In this document: piece after piece, positions 23,460 through 31,501 of the stretch
Layout: each line of letters starts with the position of its first letter
Position numbering within the stretch: the first letter of the stretch is position 1
DNA from: a bacterium
GTDB taxonomy: Bacteria > Vulcanimicrobiota > Xenobia > Xenobiales > JADMJV01
NCBI GenBank assembly: GCA_018266105.1
Contig: JAFEBA010000017.1
Span: 125,173 to 178,315, forward strand
Reading direction: 5' to 3'
DNA length: 53,143 nucleotides
The notes under the pieces: model-generated
Database searches by the model: none
The model's input: only the letters and a program-made list of their open reading frames with translations
Told to the model about the DNA's origin: nothing
Translations under genes and position numbers: made by a program

Positions 23460-25769
23460 ATGCAGGCACAATCCATTGTAGACATTGAACTTCACGAGGT
23501 AACGCGCGAGCGCTTTCTCAACTACGCCGTCTCAGTCATCACCTCGCGCGCCCTACCGGATGTCCGCGATGGTCTCAAACCGGTGCAGCGCCGAATCCTC
23601 TACACGATGTTTCATGATCTGCACCTCAGCCCCGAGAAAAGCACCCTGAAATGCGCCAAAGTCGTCGGTCAAGTGCTGGGCAACTACCATCCCCATGGCG
23701 ATAGAGCGGTCTACGAGGCTCTGGTGCGAATGGCCCAACCCTGGGTGATGCGCTACCCGCTCATCTTTGGACAGGGCAATTTTGGCTCGCTGGACGGCGA
23801 TAGTCCGGCCGCCTACCGCTACACCGAAGCCAAGCTCACGGCTGTGGCCATGGAGTTCGTTCAAGAGCTCGGTCAAGAAACCGTGGAGATGCGGCGCAAC
23901 TTTGACGATAGCTCCGACGAACCGGTGGTGCTCCCCGCTCGCATCCCGCAACTGCTGGTCAACGGTTGCACCGGGATCGCGGTGGGCGTGGCCACCAACA
24001 TTCCGCCTCATAATCTGGCCGAAGTGTGTCTGGCTTGCGAACACCTGATCGACAATCCACAAATGACGATTGAGCAAGCGCTGGAGGTGGTGCAGGGCCC
24101 AGACTTCCCCACCGGCGGCGAAATCCTTGAGGACCGCGCCAGCCTGATCAAGCTCTACAGCGAAGGTCAGGGCCGCATCCGCGTGCGTGGACAGTACACG
24201 GTGGAAGAGGACAAAAAGAGCCTCAATATCGTGCTCACCTCCATTCCTTACATGGTCAACAAGGCCACCCTGGTTGAGGAAATCGCCGAGCACATCATCA
24301 ATCGCAAACTGCCCCAGGTCCTCGACATCCGAGACGAGTCCACCGACGACGTTCGCATTGTCATGGAGTGCAAGAAAGATAGCGATGCCCAATTGGTGAT
24401 GGGCTACCTTTACAAGAACACCCAGCTGCAATCCAACTTCCACCTGAATTTAACCTGCTTGATTCCCGAGCCGGGCGCGTCCCCCACCCCGAGGCGCATC
24501 GGACTCCTGGAAACGCTGAGGCACTTCATCGACTTCCGTTTCGAGGTGGTCACCAAACGCCTCAACTACGACCTGCGAGCCCTGAAGAAGCGGCTTCACA
24601 TTTTGGAGGGGTTCGCGCGGGTCTTTGCCGACCTGGACCTTGCTCTTAAACTCATCCGCGAGTCGACCGGACGCAGCCACGCCGCTCAGCAATTGATGGC
24701 TCATTTCAGCCTGGACCAGGAGCAGGCCGAAGCGGTTTTGGACCTGCGCCTCTACAAGATCGGTAAGACCGACATTGAGGCCGTGCAGGGCGAATACAAA
24801 GATAAACAGATGCAGGTGGAGATCATCGAGGGCATGCTGGCCAGCCCTCGCCGCCTGTGGAATCTGGTCAAGAAAGAAATCAAAGAGGTTCGCACCCGCT
24901 TCCCTGAAGAGCGGCGCACCCAGGTGGTACACGAGGGAGTGGCCGAGATCGTCATCAACGTGGACGACCTGATCGTTGAAGAAGAGGCCCTGGTGCTGCT
25001 CAGTCGCGACGGCTGGGTACGTCGCGTTTCGGCCGGCACCGACCCGGCCAAGGCCAAGCTCCGCACCGACGATGAAATGATGGCGGTCCTGAAAGGTACG
25101 ACGAAAAGCACGCTGGTCTTCTTCTCCAACCTGGGCGTGGCCTATACAACCCGTATCCACGACCTCCAGGTGCAGCCACGTGGCTTTGGAGATCCGGTTC
25201 AGAAGCTGTTTTCTTTCAACGATGGGGAACGTGTGATTGCAGCCCTCTGCCTGGATCCGGCCGACCCGGAACTGCGTTCGGCCGACAGTGAGACGGCACC
25301 GCCCCTGCACGTGATGCTGGCCACCAGCGAAGGACGCGGCTACCGAATGTCCCTGGAAGGCTTTAGCGAGGCCTCCACCCGGGCCGGGCGCCGCTTTGCC
25401 CGGCCGTCCCAAGGCGAAGAGGTAGTGACGGTCAGTCTGTGTCGCGGCAGCGAGGCCCTGATGTGCGTCTCTCGCAATGGACGAGTGCTGCTCTGCCCGG
25501 TCGAGGAGGTATCCTACCTCAATGGCGCTTCCAAAGGCGTAACTTTGATCAAGCTGGACGAGGGCGATCGATTGCTGGCAATCAAGCTCTGCTCCAACGA
25601 TGCGGACGGGATCAATGTTCAGCGCTCCGACGGAGGCAAAGTCATCCCACTGACGGCCGGGGGGATGACCATGATCGCACGGGGCGGCAAAGGTCGCGAT
25701 GTGATTAAACGTGGACAACTGGTTGTAGTGAATGAGGAGAGAAATGGCAACAACGATGAGTCGGTCTAA
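23460..25769 (+). CDS. parC: Type IIA DNA topoisomerase subunit A (ParC/GyrA)
   Basis: 769 aa. The breakage-reunion domain has RALPDVRDGLKPVQRRIL, YHPHGDRAVYE, GNFGSLDGDSPAAYRYTE with catalytic Tyr121, and IPPHNL. A C-terminal propeller follows (~500-769). No clear GyrA box (QRRGGKG) is seen, favouring a Topo IV-like or reduced-wrapping enzyme. At the quinolone-determining positions equivalent to GyrA Ser83 and Asp87 it has Arg82 and Glu86. It overlaps the subunit B gene by 26 bp, an A-then-B order. Whether this is the only gyrase/Topo IV of the genome cannot be judged. Confidence 0.9.
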   Translation: MQAQSIVDIELHEVTRERFLNYAVSVITSRALPDVRDGLKPVQRRILYTMFHDLHLSPEKSTLKCAKVVGQVLGNYHPHGDRAVYEALVRMAQPWVMRYPLIFGQGNFGSLDGDSPAAYRYTEAKLTAVAMEFVQELGQETVEMRRNFDDSSDEPVVLPARIPQLLVNGCTGIAVGVATNIPPHNLAEVCLACEHLIDNPQMTIEQALEVVQGPDFPTGGEILEDRASLIKLYSEGQGRIRVRGQYTVEEDKKSLNIVLTSIPYMVNKATLVEEIAEHIINRKLPQVLDIRDESTDDVRIVMECKKDSDAQLVMGYLYKNTQLQSNFHLNLTCLIPEPGASPTPRRIGLLETLRHFIDFRFEVVTKRLNYDLRALKKRLHILEGFARVFADLDLALKLIRESTGRSHAAQQLMAHFSLDQEQAEAVLDLRLYKIGKTDIEAVQGEYKDKQMQVEIIEGMLASPRRLWNLVKKEIKEVRTRFPEERRTQVVHEGVAEIVINVDDLIVEEEALVLLSRDGWVRRVSAGTDPAKAKLRTDDEMMAVLKGTTKSTLVFFSNLGVAYTTRIHDLQVQPRGFGDPVQKLFSFNDGERVIAALCLDPADPELRSADSETAPPLHVMLATSEGRGYRMSLEGFSEASTRAGRRFARPSQGEEVVTVSLCRGSEALMCVSRNGRVLLCPVEEVSYLNGASKGVTLIKLDEGDRLLAIKLCSNDADGINVQRSDGGKVIPLTAGGMTMIARGGKGRDVIKRGQLVVVNEERNGNNDESV

Positions 25770-27660
25770 GCCCGTAACCGAGCAATACACAGCCCAGGAT
25801 ATTCAGGTTCTCTCCGGCCTGGAACCGGTGCGCGTGCGTCCCGCCATGTACATCGGCGGAGTGGACAAGGCCGGTCTGCATCACCTGGTCTGGGAAATTG
25901 TAGACAACTGCATCGACGAGGTGATGAACGGCCACGCCGACCGCATCGAGGTGGAACTGGAGTCGGACCTCCAGGGAATCAAGATTACCGATAACGGCCG
26001 CGGCATCCCGGTGGACATCCACGAGCAGCACAACAAGCCGGCCCTTGAACTCATTCTCACCACCCTGCACGCGGGCGGCAAATTCTCAGGCGGCAATTAT
26101 CAATATTCAGGTGGCTTGCACGGCGTAGGCGCCTCGGTTGTGAACGCCCTCAGCGAAAAACTGGAAGCTCGAGTCAAGCGAGGGGGCAAACTCTATCGTC
26201 AGGTCTACGAGCGCGGTGAACCCGTCACCAAACTGGAAGTGCTGGGCGACGCTCACGGCACCGGCACCACCATCTTCTTCCGCCCCGACACGGAAATCTT
26301 CGCCATCACGACCTTCGACCCTCAGGTGATCATGGAGAGGCTGGAAGCCAAGTCCTATCTGCACCGCGTCAAGATCACCCTGAAGGCGCCGGGAGCGACC
26401 TACAAATTCGACCACGGCCAGGGCATTGACGGCTATTTGCAGCGCCTGACCGCCCACGAACAACGCAATCCGGCCTATGAACAAACCTTCTTCCTGCAGC
26501 GTGACAATGAGCCGCGCATGGAAGCGGCTTTGGGCTGGGTTGAAGATGGTGACGAGCGAGTCTGGAGCTATGTCAACGGCATCCCCACCGCTCAGGGCGG
26601 AACCCATGACCTGGGCTTGCGGGCCGGTGTGGTACGTGCGCTACGGAACTACATGGAGACTCATAATCTGACTCCCAAAAGTCTGAAGTTGAGCGCCGAG
26701 GATCTGCGCGACGGATTGCGCTGCGTCCTCAGTGTCTACGTCAAAGAACCCCAATTCAAGGGTCAGACCAAAGAACGACTCAACAATCCTGAGGTGCAAA
26801 ACCTGGTGACCAACGGGGTGGCACCGGTCCTAGAACAATTCTTGAACGCCAACCCTAAATTCGCGGAAGCGGTTGTAGAGCGCATTCTGGCCGCCGCCCG
26901 GCAGCGTGTGGCGCAACGCGAAGCCATTGACATGGTGACGCGTAAATCCGCCACCACTCGACTCAATTTGCCCGGAAAATTAGCCGACTGCTCCAGCAAC
27001 CGCCCTTCTGAATGCGAACTCTTCGTGGTCGAGGGAGATTCGGCCGGAGGCTCGGCCAAGCAAGCGCGTGACCGAAAGAATCAGGCCATCTTACCCTTGC
27101 GCGGCAAAGTCCTGAACACGGAGCAGGCCAATCTTTCCAAAATTCAGCAAAACAAAGAAATTCTCAATCTCATCAGCGCCCTGGGCTGCGGAGTGGGCAA
27201 TAAAATCGACCTGTCCAAATTACGCTACCATCGGGTTGTGATTTTGACGGATGCCGACTCCGACGGGCATCACATCGCCGGTTTGCTGATCACATTTTTT
27301 TACCGATATCTCCCGGAGCTGATCCGGGCCGGCCATGTCTACCTGGGACGCCCCCCCCTCTATCGACTGCGTACCAGCAAGCAGACCCTTTGGGCCTGGG
27401 ACGACCGCGAGAAGGAGCGATTGCTGCGCACCCAACGCGGCAAGCCCGAAATCACACGTTTTAAAGGCTTGGGCGAAATGAGCCCCCAACAGCTCAAAGA
27501 GACGACTCTAGACCCAAAGAGCCGGACTCTGTTCCGGGTGGCCCTGCGCGACGAGGAAGCAGCCGATCAGGCGGTGCGCGACTGTTTCGGCAAAGATCCG
27601 GCTCCCCGCTTCCAGCTGGTTATGGAACATGCGCGCGACGTGGAAGCCCAGGACGCTTGA
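25744..27660 (+). CDS. parE: Type IIA DNA topoisomerase subunit B (ParE/GyrB)
   Basis: 638 aa from the ATG at 25744, chosen because GAGGAG lies five bases upstream. GHKL ATPase: EIVDNCIDEV, DNGRGIPVD, YQYSGGLHGVGASVVNAL. TOPRIM: ELFVVEGDSAGGSAKQ, LPLRGKVLN, ILTDADSDGHHI. The C-terminal RFKGLGEM is present. Length and lack of the ~170-aa proteobacterial insertion fit ParE or short GyrB. Forms the A2B2 enzyme with the upstream product. Confidence 0.92.
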   Translation: MATTMSRSKPVTEQYTAQDIQVLSGLEPVRVRPAMYIGGVDKAGLHHLVWEIVDNCIDEVMNGHADRIEVELESDLQGIKITDNGRGIPVDIHEQHNKPALELILTTLHAGGKFSGGNYQYSGGLHGVGASVVNALSEKLEARVKRGGKLYRQVYERGEPVTKLEVLGDAHGTGTTIFFRPDTEIFAITTFDPQVIMERLEAKSYLHRVKITLKAPGATYKFDHGQGIDGYLQRLTAHEQRNPAYEQTFFLQRDNEPRMEAALGWVEDGDERVWSYVNGIPTAQGGTHDLGLRAGVVRALRNYMETHNLTPKSLKLSAEDLRDGLRCVLSVYVKEPQFKGQTKERLNNPEVQNLVTNGVAPVLEQFLNANPKFAEAVVERILAAARQRVAQREAIDMVTRKSATTRLNLPGKLADCSSNRPSECELFVVEGDSAGGSAKQARDRKNQAILPLRGKVLNTEQANLSKIQQNKEILNLISALGCGVGNKIDLSKLRYHRVVILTDADSDGHHIAGLLITFFYRYLPELIRAGHVYLGRPPLYRLRTSKQTLWAWDDREKERLLRTQRGKPEITRFKGLGEMSPQQLKETTLDPKSRTLFRVALRDEEAADQAVRDCFGKDPAPRFQLVMEHARDVEAQDA

Positions 27661-27754
27661 TCAAACCATAAAATTTAACCTCCTATTCAGATTTTTTTCA
27701 CGACGGTTAGCTATTCTGGTTTCAGGAAAGAAGAGACGTAGGAGAGTAACCGCA

Positions 27755-28198
27755 ATGAAAAAGATTTTAACCGCAAGCTTCGCAATCCTCACACTGGGCA
27801 GTGCTTATGCGATGCCCACCGATAGCGGCGAACACACCTACAGCGCTCAGGGCCCTGCTGTGCAAGTGCATATCCAGCCCCGTGTGCGCAACATCCCGGC
27901 TCCTTCTTCCTGGACCCCCCCGGAGAGAATTCCCAGCGCGCACGTGACCTACGTCAAGCGCGACCAACCCAAGAAACTAGGCGGCGGCTTTAGCTTCAGC
28001 TCGCCCCAGTTCAGCACCCCGGCTTTCAGCAATCCGGCTTTCAGCAACCCCAACTTCAGCGCTCCGGCTTTCTCCAACACGAACTTTTCCAACCCGAACT
28101 TCAGCAACCCCCAGTTCAGCAACCCTCAGTACAGCAACGCCAACTACAGCAACGCGAACTACAGCAACCCGCAGTTCAGCGCTCCCGCCACTCGCTAA
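27755..28198 (+). CDS. Secreted FSNP-repeat protein
   Basis: 147 aa with a clear signal peptide (MKKILTASFAILTLGSAYA) and AGGAGAG upstream. After ~60 residues comes a Gly-rich hinge (KKLGGGFSFSS) and then about 14 tandem five-residue units of the type [P/A/N]-x-F/Y-S-[N/T/A] up to the end. The period-5 pattern with a central aromatic residue resembles pentapeptide-type or surface-fibre repeats, but it does not match the canonical A(D/N)LXX. No catalytic residues. Followed by a strong terminator, so it is probably monocistronic. Function unknown; likely extracytoplasmic structural protein. Confidence 0.75.
   Translation: MKKILTASFAILTLGSAYAMPTDSGEHTYSAQGPAVQVHIQPRVRNIPAPSSWTPPERIPSAHVTYVKRDQPKKLGGGFSFSSPQFSTPAFSNPAFSNPNFSAPAFSNTNFSNPNFSNPQFSNPQYSNANYSNANYSNPQFSAPATR
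28001..28193 (+). repeat. Tandem ~15-bp coding repeat
   Basis: About thirteen 15-nt units of the type TTCAGCAACCCGNNN encoding FSNPx. The units vary in third positions and in their fourth and fifth codons, so the array is diverged rather than recently expanded. Confidence 0.75.
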
Positions 28199-28217
28199 TT
28201 CCGCAGGCGAGCAACTG

Positions 28218-28256
28218 AAAAACCGGACCGAATCATCGGTCCGGTTTTTTTGTTTT
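28218..28256 (+). terminator. Strong intrinsic terminator
   Basis: AAACCGGACCGA pairs with TCGGTCCGGTTT around a 4-nt loop (ATCA), followed by a run of T. It ends the FSNP-repeat gene. The A-run before the stem would let it also work on the minus strand for any read-through from 28352. Confidence 0.9.
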
Positions 28257-28351
28257 CATCACCAGGACCTTGGCCGGAAACTCCCTTGACAGGCTTGAAT
28301 CCTGCTCCTGGAGCCCCCGCCCGCAGAAATGCCGACTATCCGGCCAAGCTC

Positions 28352-29230
28352 CTAGAATCGAGTCCAGAGAGCCTGCGGCACCACCTCAAAGAGCACGGGG
28401 GTGGAACCCAACAAGTCGCCATCAATCTGCACCAGGCTGGGAGGCTCGGTCTCGATCCAGCAACGCCGCCCTTGCAAGTAGCGCACTTCGGCCAAACCCA
28501 AATGGGCCCCGGTGGCGGTGGCGACGATCTGGTGAATCATGCCCGGCAGATCGGCCCGCGGCCAGATGACCAGATCCAGCAGACCGTCGTGCATGGAGGC
28601 CCGCGGGGCCGGGCGCAGGCCTCCCCCGTAAGTCTGGATATTGGCCACCACCATCTGCCAGAAGGGCAACTTCATGGGCGGCCCTTCATCGATTTGAACG
28701 GTCGCGGTCCGCGCCGTCTCCTGATACTTAAACATCTGCTCGAAACCAGTCATCACATAGGCCATGGCTCCGAGGCGGGCTTTGGCCTCTGGTTGGACCT
28801 TGTCCACCACCAGGGCATCGAAACCGATGCCGGCAAAACAAAGAAAATAACGGTCTCCCGCCCGAATCAAATCGGCCTGTCGGGCTGGGGCCTCCTTCAG
28901 GTAGGCGGCGGCTTTCTCCAGCGAAGTGGGGACGTGCCGCTCCTTGGCCAACACGTTTTCGGTCCCGGCCGGCAAGATTCCCAACTGCACCGATGAACCC
29001 ACCAGGCCGTTGACCACCTCATTGATGGTGCCATCTCCTCCAACCGCCACCACCAGTTCGATCTGATCGGCCACAGCTCGGCGGGCAGCCTGGGTGGCGT
29101 CGCCCGAACCCTGAGTCAGATACAGAGCTGCCTCGGGAAACCAGCTCTGCACCATGCCCGGCAGGTCCTGGCTGCGCCAACGCTGCCCGCGGGCGCCAGA
29201 CATGGGATTGACGATTAAGAGGGTTCGCAT
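28352..29230 (-). CDS. YegS/DgkB-type lipid kinase
   Basis: 292 aa from the ATG at 29230; another ATG five codons upstream is possible. LLIVNPMSGARG at 4-15, GGDGTINEV at 64-72 and GILPAGTENVLAKE at 84-97 are the diacylglycerol/sphingosine-kinase catalytic-domain motifs. FAGIGFDALVV follows. Role: ATP-dependent phosphorylation of diacylglycerol or a related lipid at the membrane face. It is divergent from the radical SAM gene. Confidence 0.9.
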   Translation of the reverse strand: MRTLLIVNPMSGARGQRWRSQDLPGMVQSWFPEAALYLTQGSGDATQAARRAVADQIELVVAVGGDGTINEVVNGLVGSSVQLGILPAGTENVLAKERHVPTSLEKAAAYLKEAPARQADLIRAGDRYFLCFAGIGFDALVVDKVQPEAKARLGAMAYVMTGFEQMFKYQETARTATVQIDEGPPMKLPFWQMVVANIQTYGGGLRPAPRASMHDGLLDLVIWPRADLPGMIHQIVATATGAHLGLAEVRYLQGRRCWIETEPPSLVQIDGDLLGSTPVLFEVVPQALWTRF

Positions 29231-29286
29231 CCAGACCCATTCCACGTCTGGGGGAATGTCTCCCCGATCACCCGAAGATTTGAGCC

Positions 29287-31017
29287 GTGATCGACGTGCT
29301 TTTCCTCAGTCCACCGCGCCGCGCGGACGGCTCGAACTACCTCTTCAACAATGCCACCCTGCAACTGGGCAGCTTCCTGCGCCAACAAGGTCTGGAAGTC
29401 AGGGTAGAACCACTGGTGGGTGCCGACTGGAAAGATCGCTTGGAGCGAGCACTCACAGCCTGGAAACCACGCTGGGCAGCCATCAGCTGCAAGTGGTGGG
29501 ACACAGTCTACGGCGCGACCGAGGTGGCCCGCTATATCCGCGAAAACCACCCGCAGGTCAAGTTGGTGACCGGAGGCCAGACAGCCAGTTCCTTCGCTGA
29601 GGAGTTGGTCCACAAAACCGCTTTTGACGCGGTCATCACTGGAGATGGCGAAGTTCCCTTGACCCATCTGGTGCGCGGAGAGCCCGACTGCAACGTGGTT
29701 TTGCGCCACGACGGCACGGTCACGCGACTGCCCCAGAAATACGTGCAACCCCGCAACGGCGGCGACCAACTGCGCCTGCTCTCCGATCTGACCGAGATCG
29801 CCCCCACCGAGCTGCTTTACCAGGCCGGCTTCACAGCCCCTTTCGTCTGGACCGGCAAGGGCTGCCAGAGCACCTGCACCTATTGTTCGGGCAGCGCTTT
29901 TGGCCACAAAAAACTGTTCGGACGCACCGGCTTTCAGTATCGCCCGGTTGAAGACGTGATTTCCGACATGCATGCTCTGAGTCCCTGGACCAAGCAGGCG
30001 GTGATGTTTGACTTTGATCCGGTGGCCGACCCTGGCCGCGAAGACTACTATCTAGAAATCGCCCGTCACCTACCCCCCAAAAGCTTTCACGCGGCTTTTT
30101 ACTGTTGGACCCTGCCCACCAAGGAATTCATTGCCAAAGTCAGCGAGCACTTCGCCAGCGCCATTATCTCGCTGGACGCCCAGACCTACAGTGAGCCTCT
30201 CCGTCATCGGCTGGCGGCCAAGAAACAGATCAAGCCTTATGCCTCCGACAACCAGTTGTTTGAAATCCTGGACTATCTGCGCCAGTTTCCCAATGTTCAC
30301 GGCATCGTTTACGGCATCATCGGTCTGCAAACGGAAACGCCCTATGATGTTGAGCGCGGCGAGAGCCTGATGGCCTATATTCAGGATGCCTATCATGACG
30401 TACTTCAGCCCAACGGGGTGCACACCACGCCTCTGAGCATCGAGCCGGATTCACTGATGGATCGAAACCCCGAAAAATATGGGATGACCCGTCTCCGTCA
30501 CGGCTTGGACGACTACCTGGCCTTCACCAAGATGCAATTTCACTCCACCGGCCAGGCCATCTTCGCGGCCGGCTATTCAGAAGATCAGCCCCACCCCTAT
30601 GGGGTGCACCAAAGCCACGAGCACCCCGCCCGCGTCTGGCAGGATTACCAGCGGATCCAAAAGCGAATCAACGAGAAATCCCAGCGCTGGGACTCCGAAA
30701 AGGCCATTCGCAGCCTGCGCATCGAAGACAATCGCCTGTTCTTAAATCTGCACACGCGCAGCATCTTTCACGACGACTGGCGCCTCATGGTCTGGGCCGC
30801 CGCCGAGGCTTTATCGCGCAATTTGCCCGAGGTCGTAATCGACACCACTCGAGCCCACGTGCGCGTACCTCCTGCCCAAATCTTCCCCTTCGATGAGCAG
30901 TTCGGTTGGGCCGAAAGCCAGTGGGCCAAGGTGCGCGAAGCCCGCGACAGCGGGCGGCTCAAGATCCACTATGAAACCAGCCCCACCACCGACCTGGGCT
31001 TCCTGGTCATGGATTAA
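29287..31017 (+). CDS. B12-binding-domain radical SAM enzyme
   Basis: 576 aa from a GTG at 29287. Residues 1-135 are a cobalamin-binding Rossmann-like domain without the His of DxHxxG (VLFLSPPRRADGSNYLF, VKLVTGGQTA, DAVITGDGEVPL). The radical SAM CxxxCxxC is GCQSTCTYC (Cys193, Cys197, Cys200). A long C-terminal extension (~400-576) is unlike the common methylthiotransferases. Likely a methyltransferase or cyclase acting on an unknown substrate. Its stop overlaps that of the convergent 122-aa gene. Confidence 0.88.
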   Translation: MIDVLFLSPPRRADGSNYLFNNATLQLGSFLRQQGLEVRVEPLVGADWKDRLERALTAWKPRWAAISCKWWDTVYGATEVARYIRENHPQVKLVTGGQTASSFAEELVHKTAFDAVITGDGEVPLTHLVRGEPDCNVVLRHDGTVTRLPQKYVQPRNGGDQLRLLSDLTEIAPTELLYQAGFTAPFVWTGKGCQSTCTYCSGSAFGHKKLFGRTGFQYRPVEDVISDMHALSPWTKQAVMFDFDPVADPGREDYYLEIARHLPPKSFHAAFYCWTLPTKEFIAKVSEHFASAIISLDAQTYSEPLRHRLAAKKQIKPYASDNQLFEILDYLRQFPNVHGIVYGIIGLQTETPYDVERGESLMAYIQDAYHDVLQPNGVHTTPLSIEPDSLMDRNPEKYGMTRLRHGLDDYLAFTKMQFHSTGQAIFAAGYSEDQPHPYGVHQSHEHPARVWQDYQRIQKRINEKSQRWDSEKAIRSLRIEDNRLFLNLHTRSIFHDDWRLMVWAAAEALSRNLPEVVIDTTRAHVRVPPAQIFPFDEQFGWAESQWAKVREARDSGRLKIHYETSPTTDLGFLVMD

Positions 31018-31382
31018 CGCTTCTTCTTGCCGCCGCCCGAGGAGCCGCCACCACCAAACAGGTTGCGCAACTGGGCCTCCTCGGCTTCGCGTTCGGCTCG
31101 ATCCTGATCCCACACGCTGGCCAACTTCTTCTTTTCGGCCACCCCTTTGCTCCGCTCGTCCGCAAACAAATCGGGGCCTTTGTCTTCTTCTTCCTCGGCC
31201 GCCTTGTTCCAGACGCTGGCCAGAGCGTCTTTCTCCATGCGCATGTCCTTTTGAGTCTCGCCGAAGATAGAACCTAACTTGGCCTGCTTGGCCTGGTGTT
31301 TCTCCATCGCCTGCTCCACCCAATCGGCCGCGCCGGAATCGCGCACTTCCTTACGTGACGGGGGTTTATGAGGATCTGCCAT
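31014..31382 (-). CDS. Charged protein with LxSVW repeats
   Basis: 122 aa, preceded by AGGAGG eight bases upstream. Very rich in Lys, Glu, Asp and Ala, with a Gly/Ser/Lys tail (GGGGSSGGGKKKR). Four copies of a short motif are spaced through it: KLGSIF, ALASVW, KLASVW and QLRNLF, each next to an acidic helical stretch. This suggests linear binding motifs on a disordered or helical chain. No domain recognised; no signal peptide. Confidence 0.7.
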   Translation of the reverse strand: MADPHKPPSRKEVRDSGAADWVEQAMEKHQAKQAKLGSIFGETQKDMRMEKDALASVWNKAAEEEEDKGPDLFADERSKGVAEKKKLASVWDQDRAEREAEEAQLRNLFGGGGSSGGGKKKR

Positions 31383-31501
31383 ACCTTGTACCTCCTGAAA
31401 ATTTACAGTGGCTTGTTCTTCTCTGAGGGTTTCAGGGTTCTTTCAGTCACCCCTTGTAGAGTTCATACAACCCACAGGACCCTTGAAAGAAGGATAGGAC
31501 G

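Noticed and set aside
23553..27489. Long minus-strand open frames across the topoisomerase genes
   Set aside because: They are antisense shadows of genes with clear family motifs.
28001..28193. A CRISPR array or mobile repeat
   Set aside because: The 15-nt units are in frame and coding, with no spacers.
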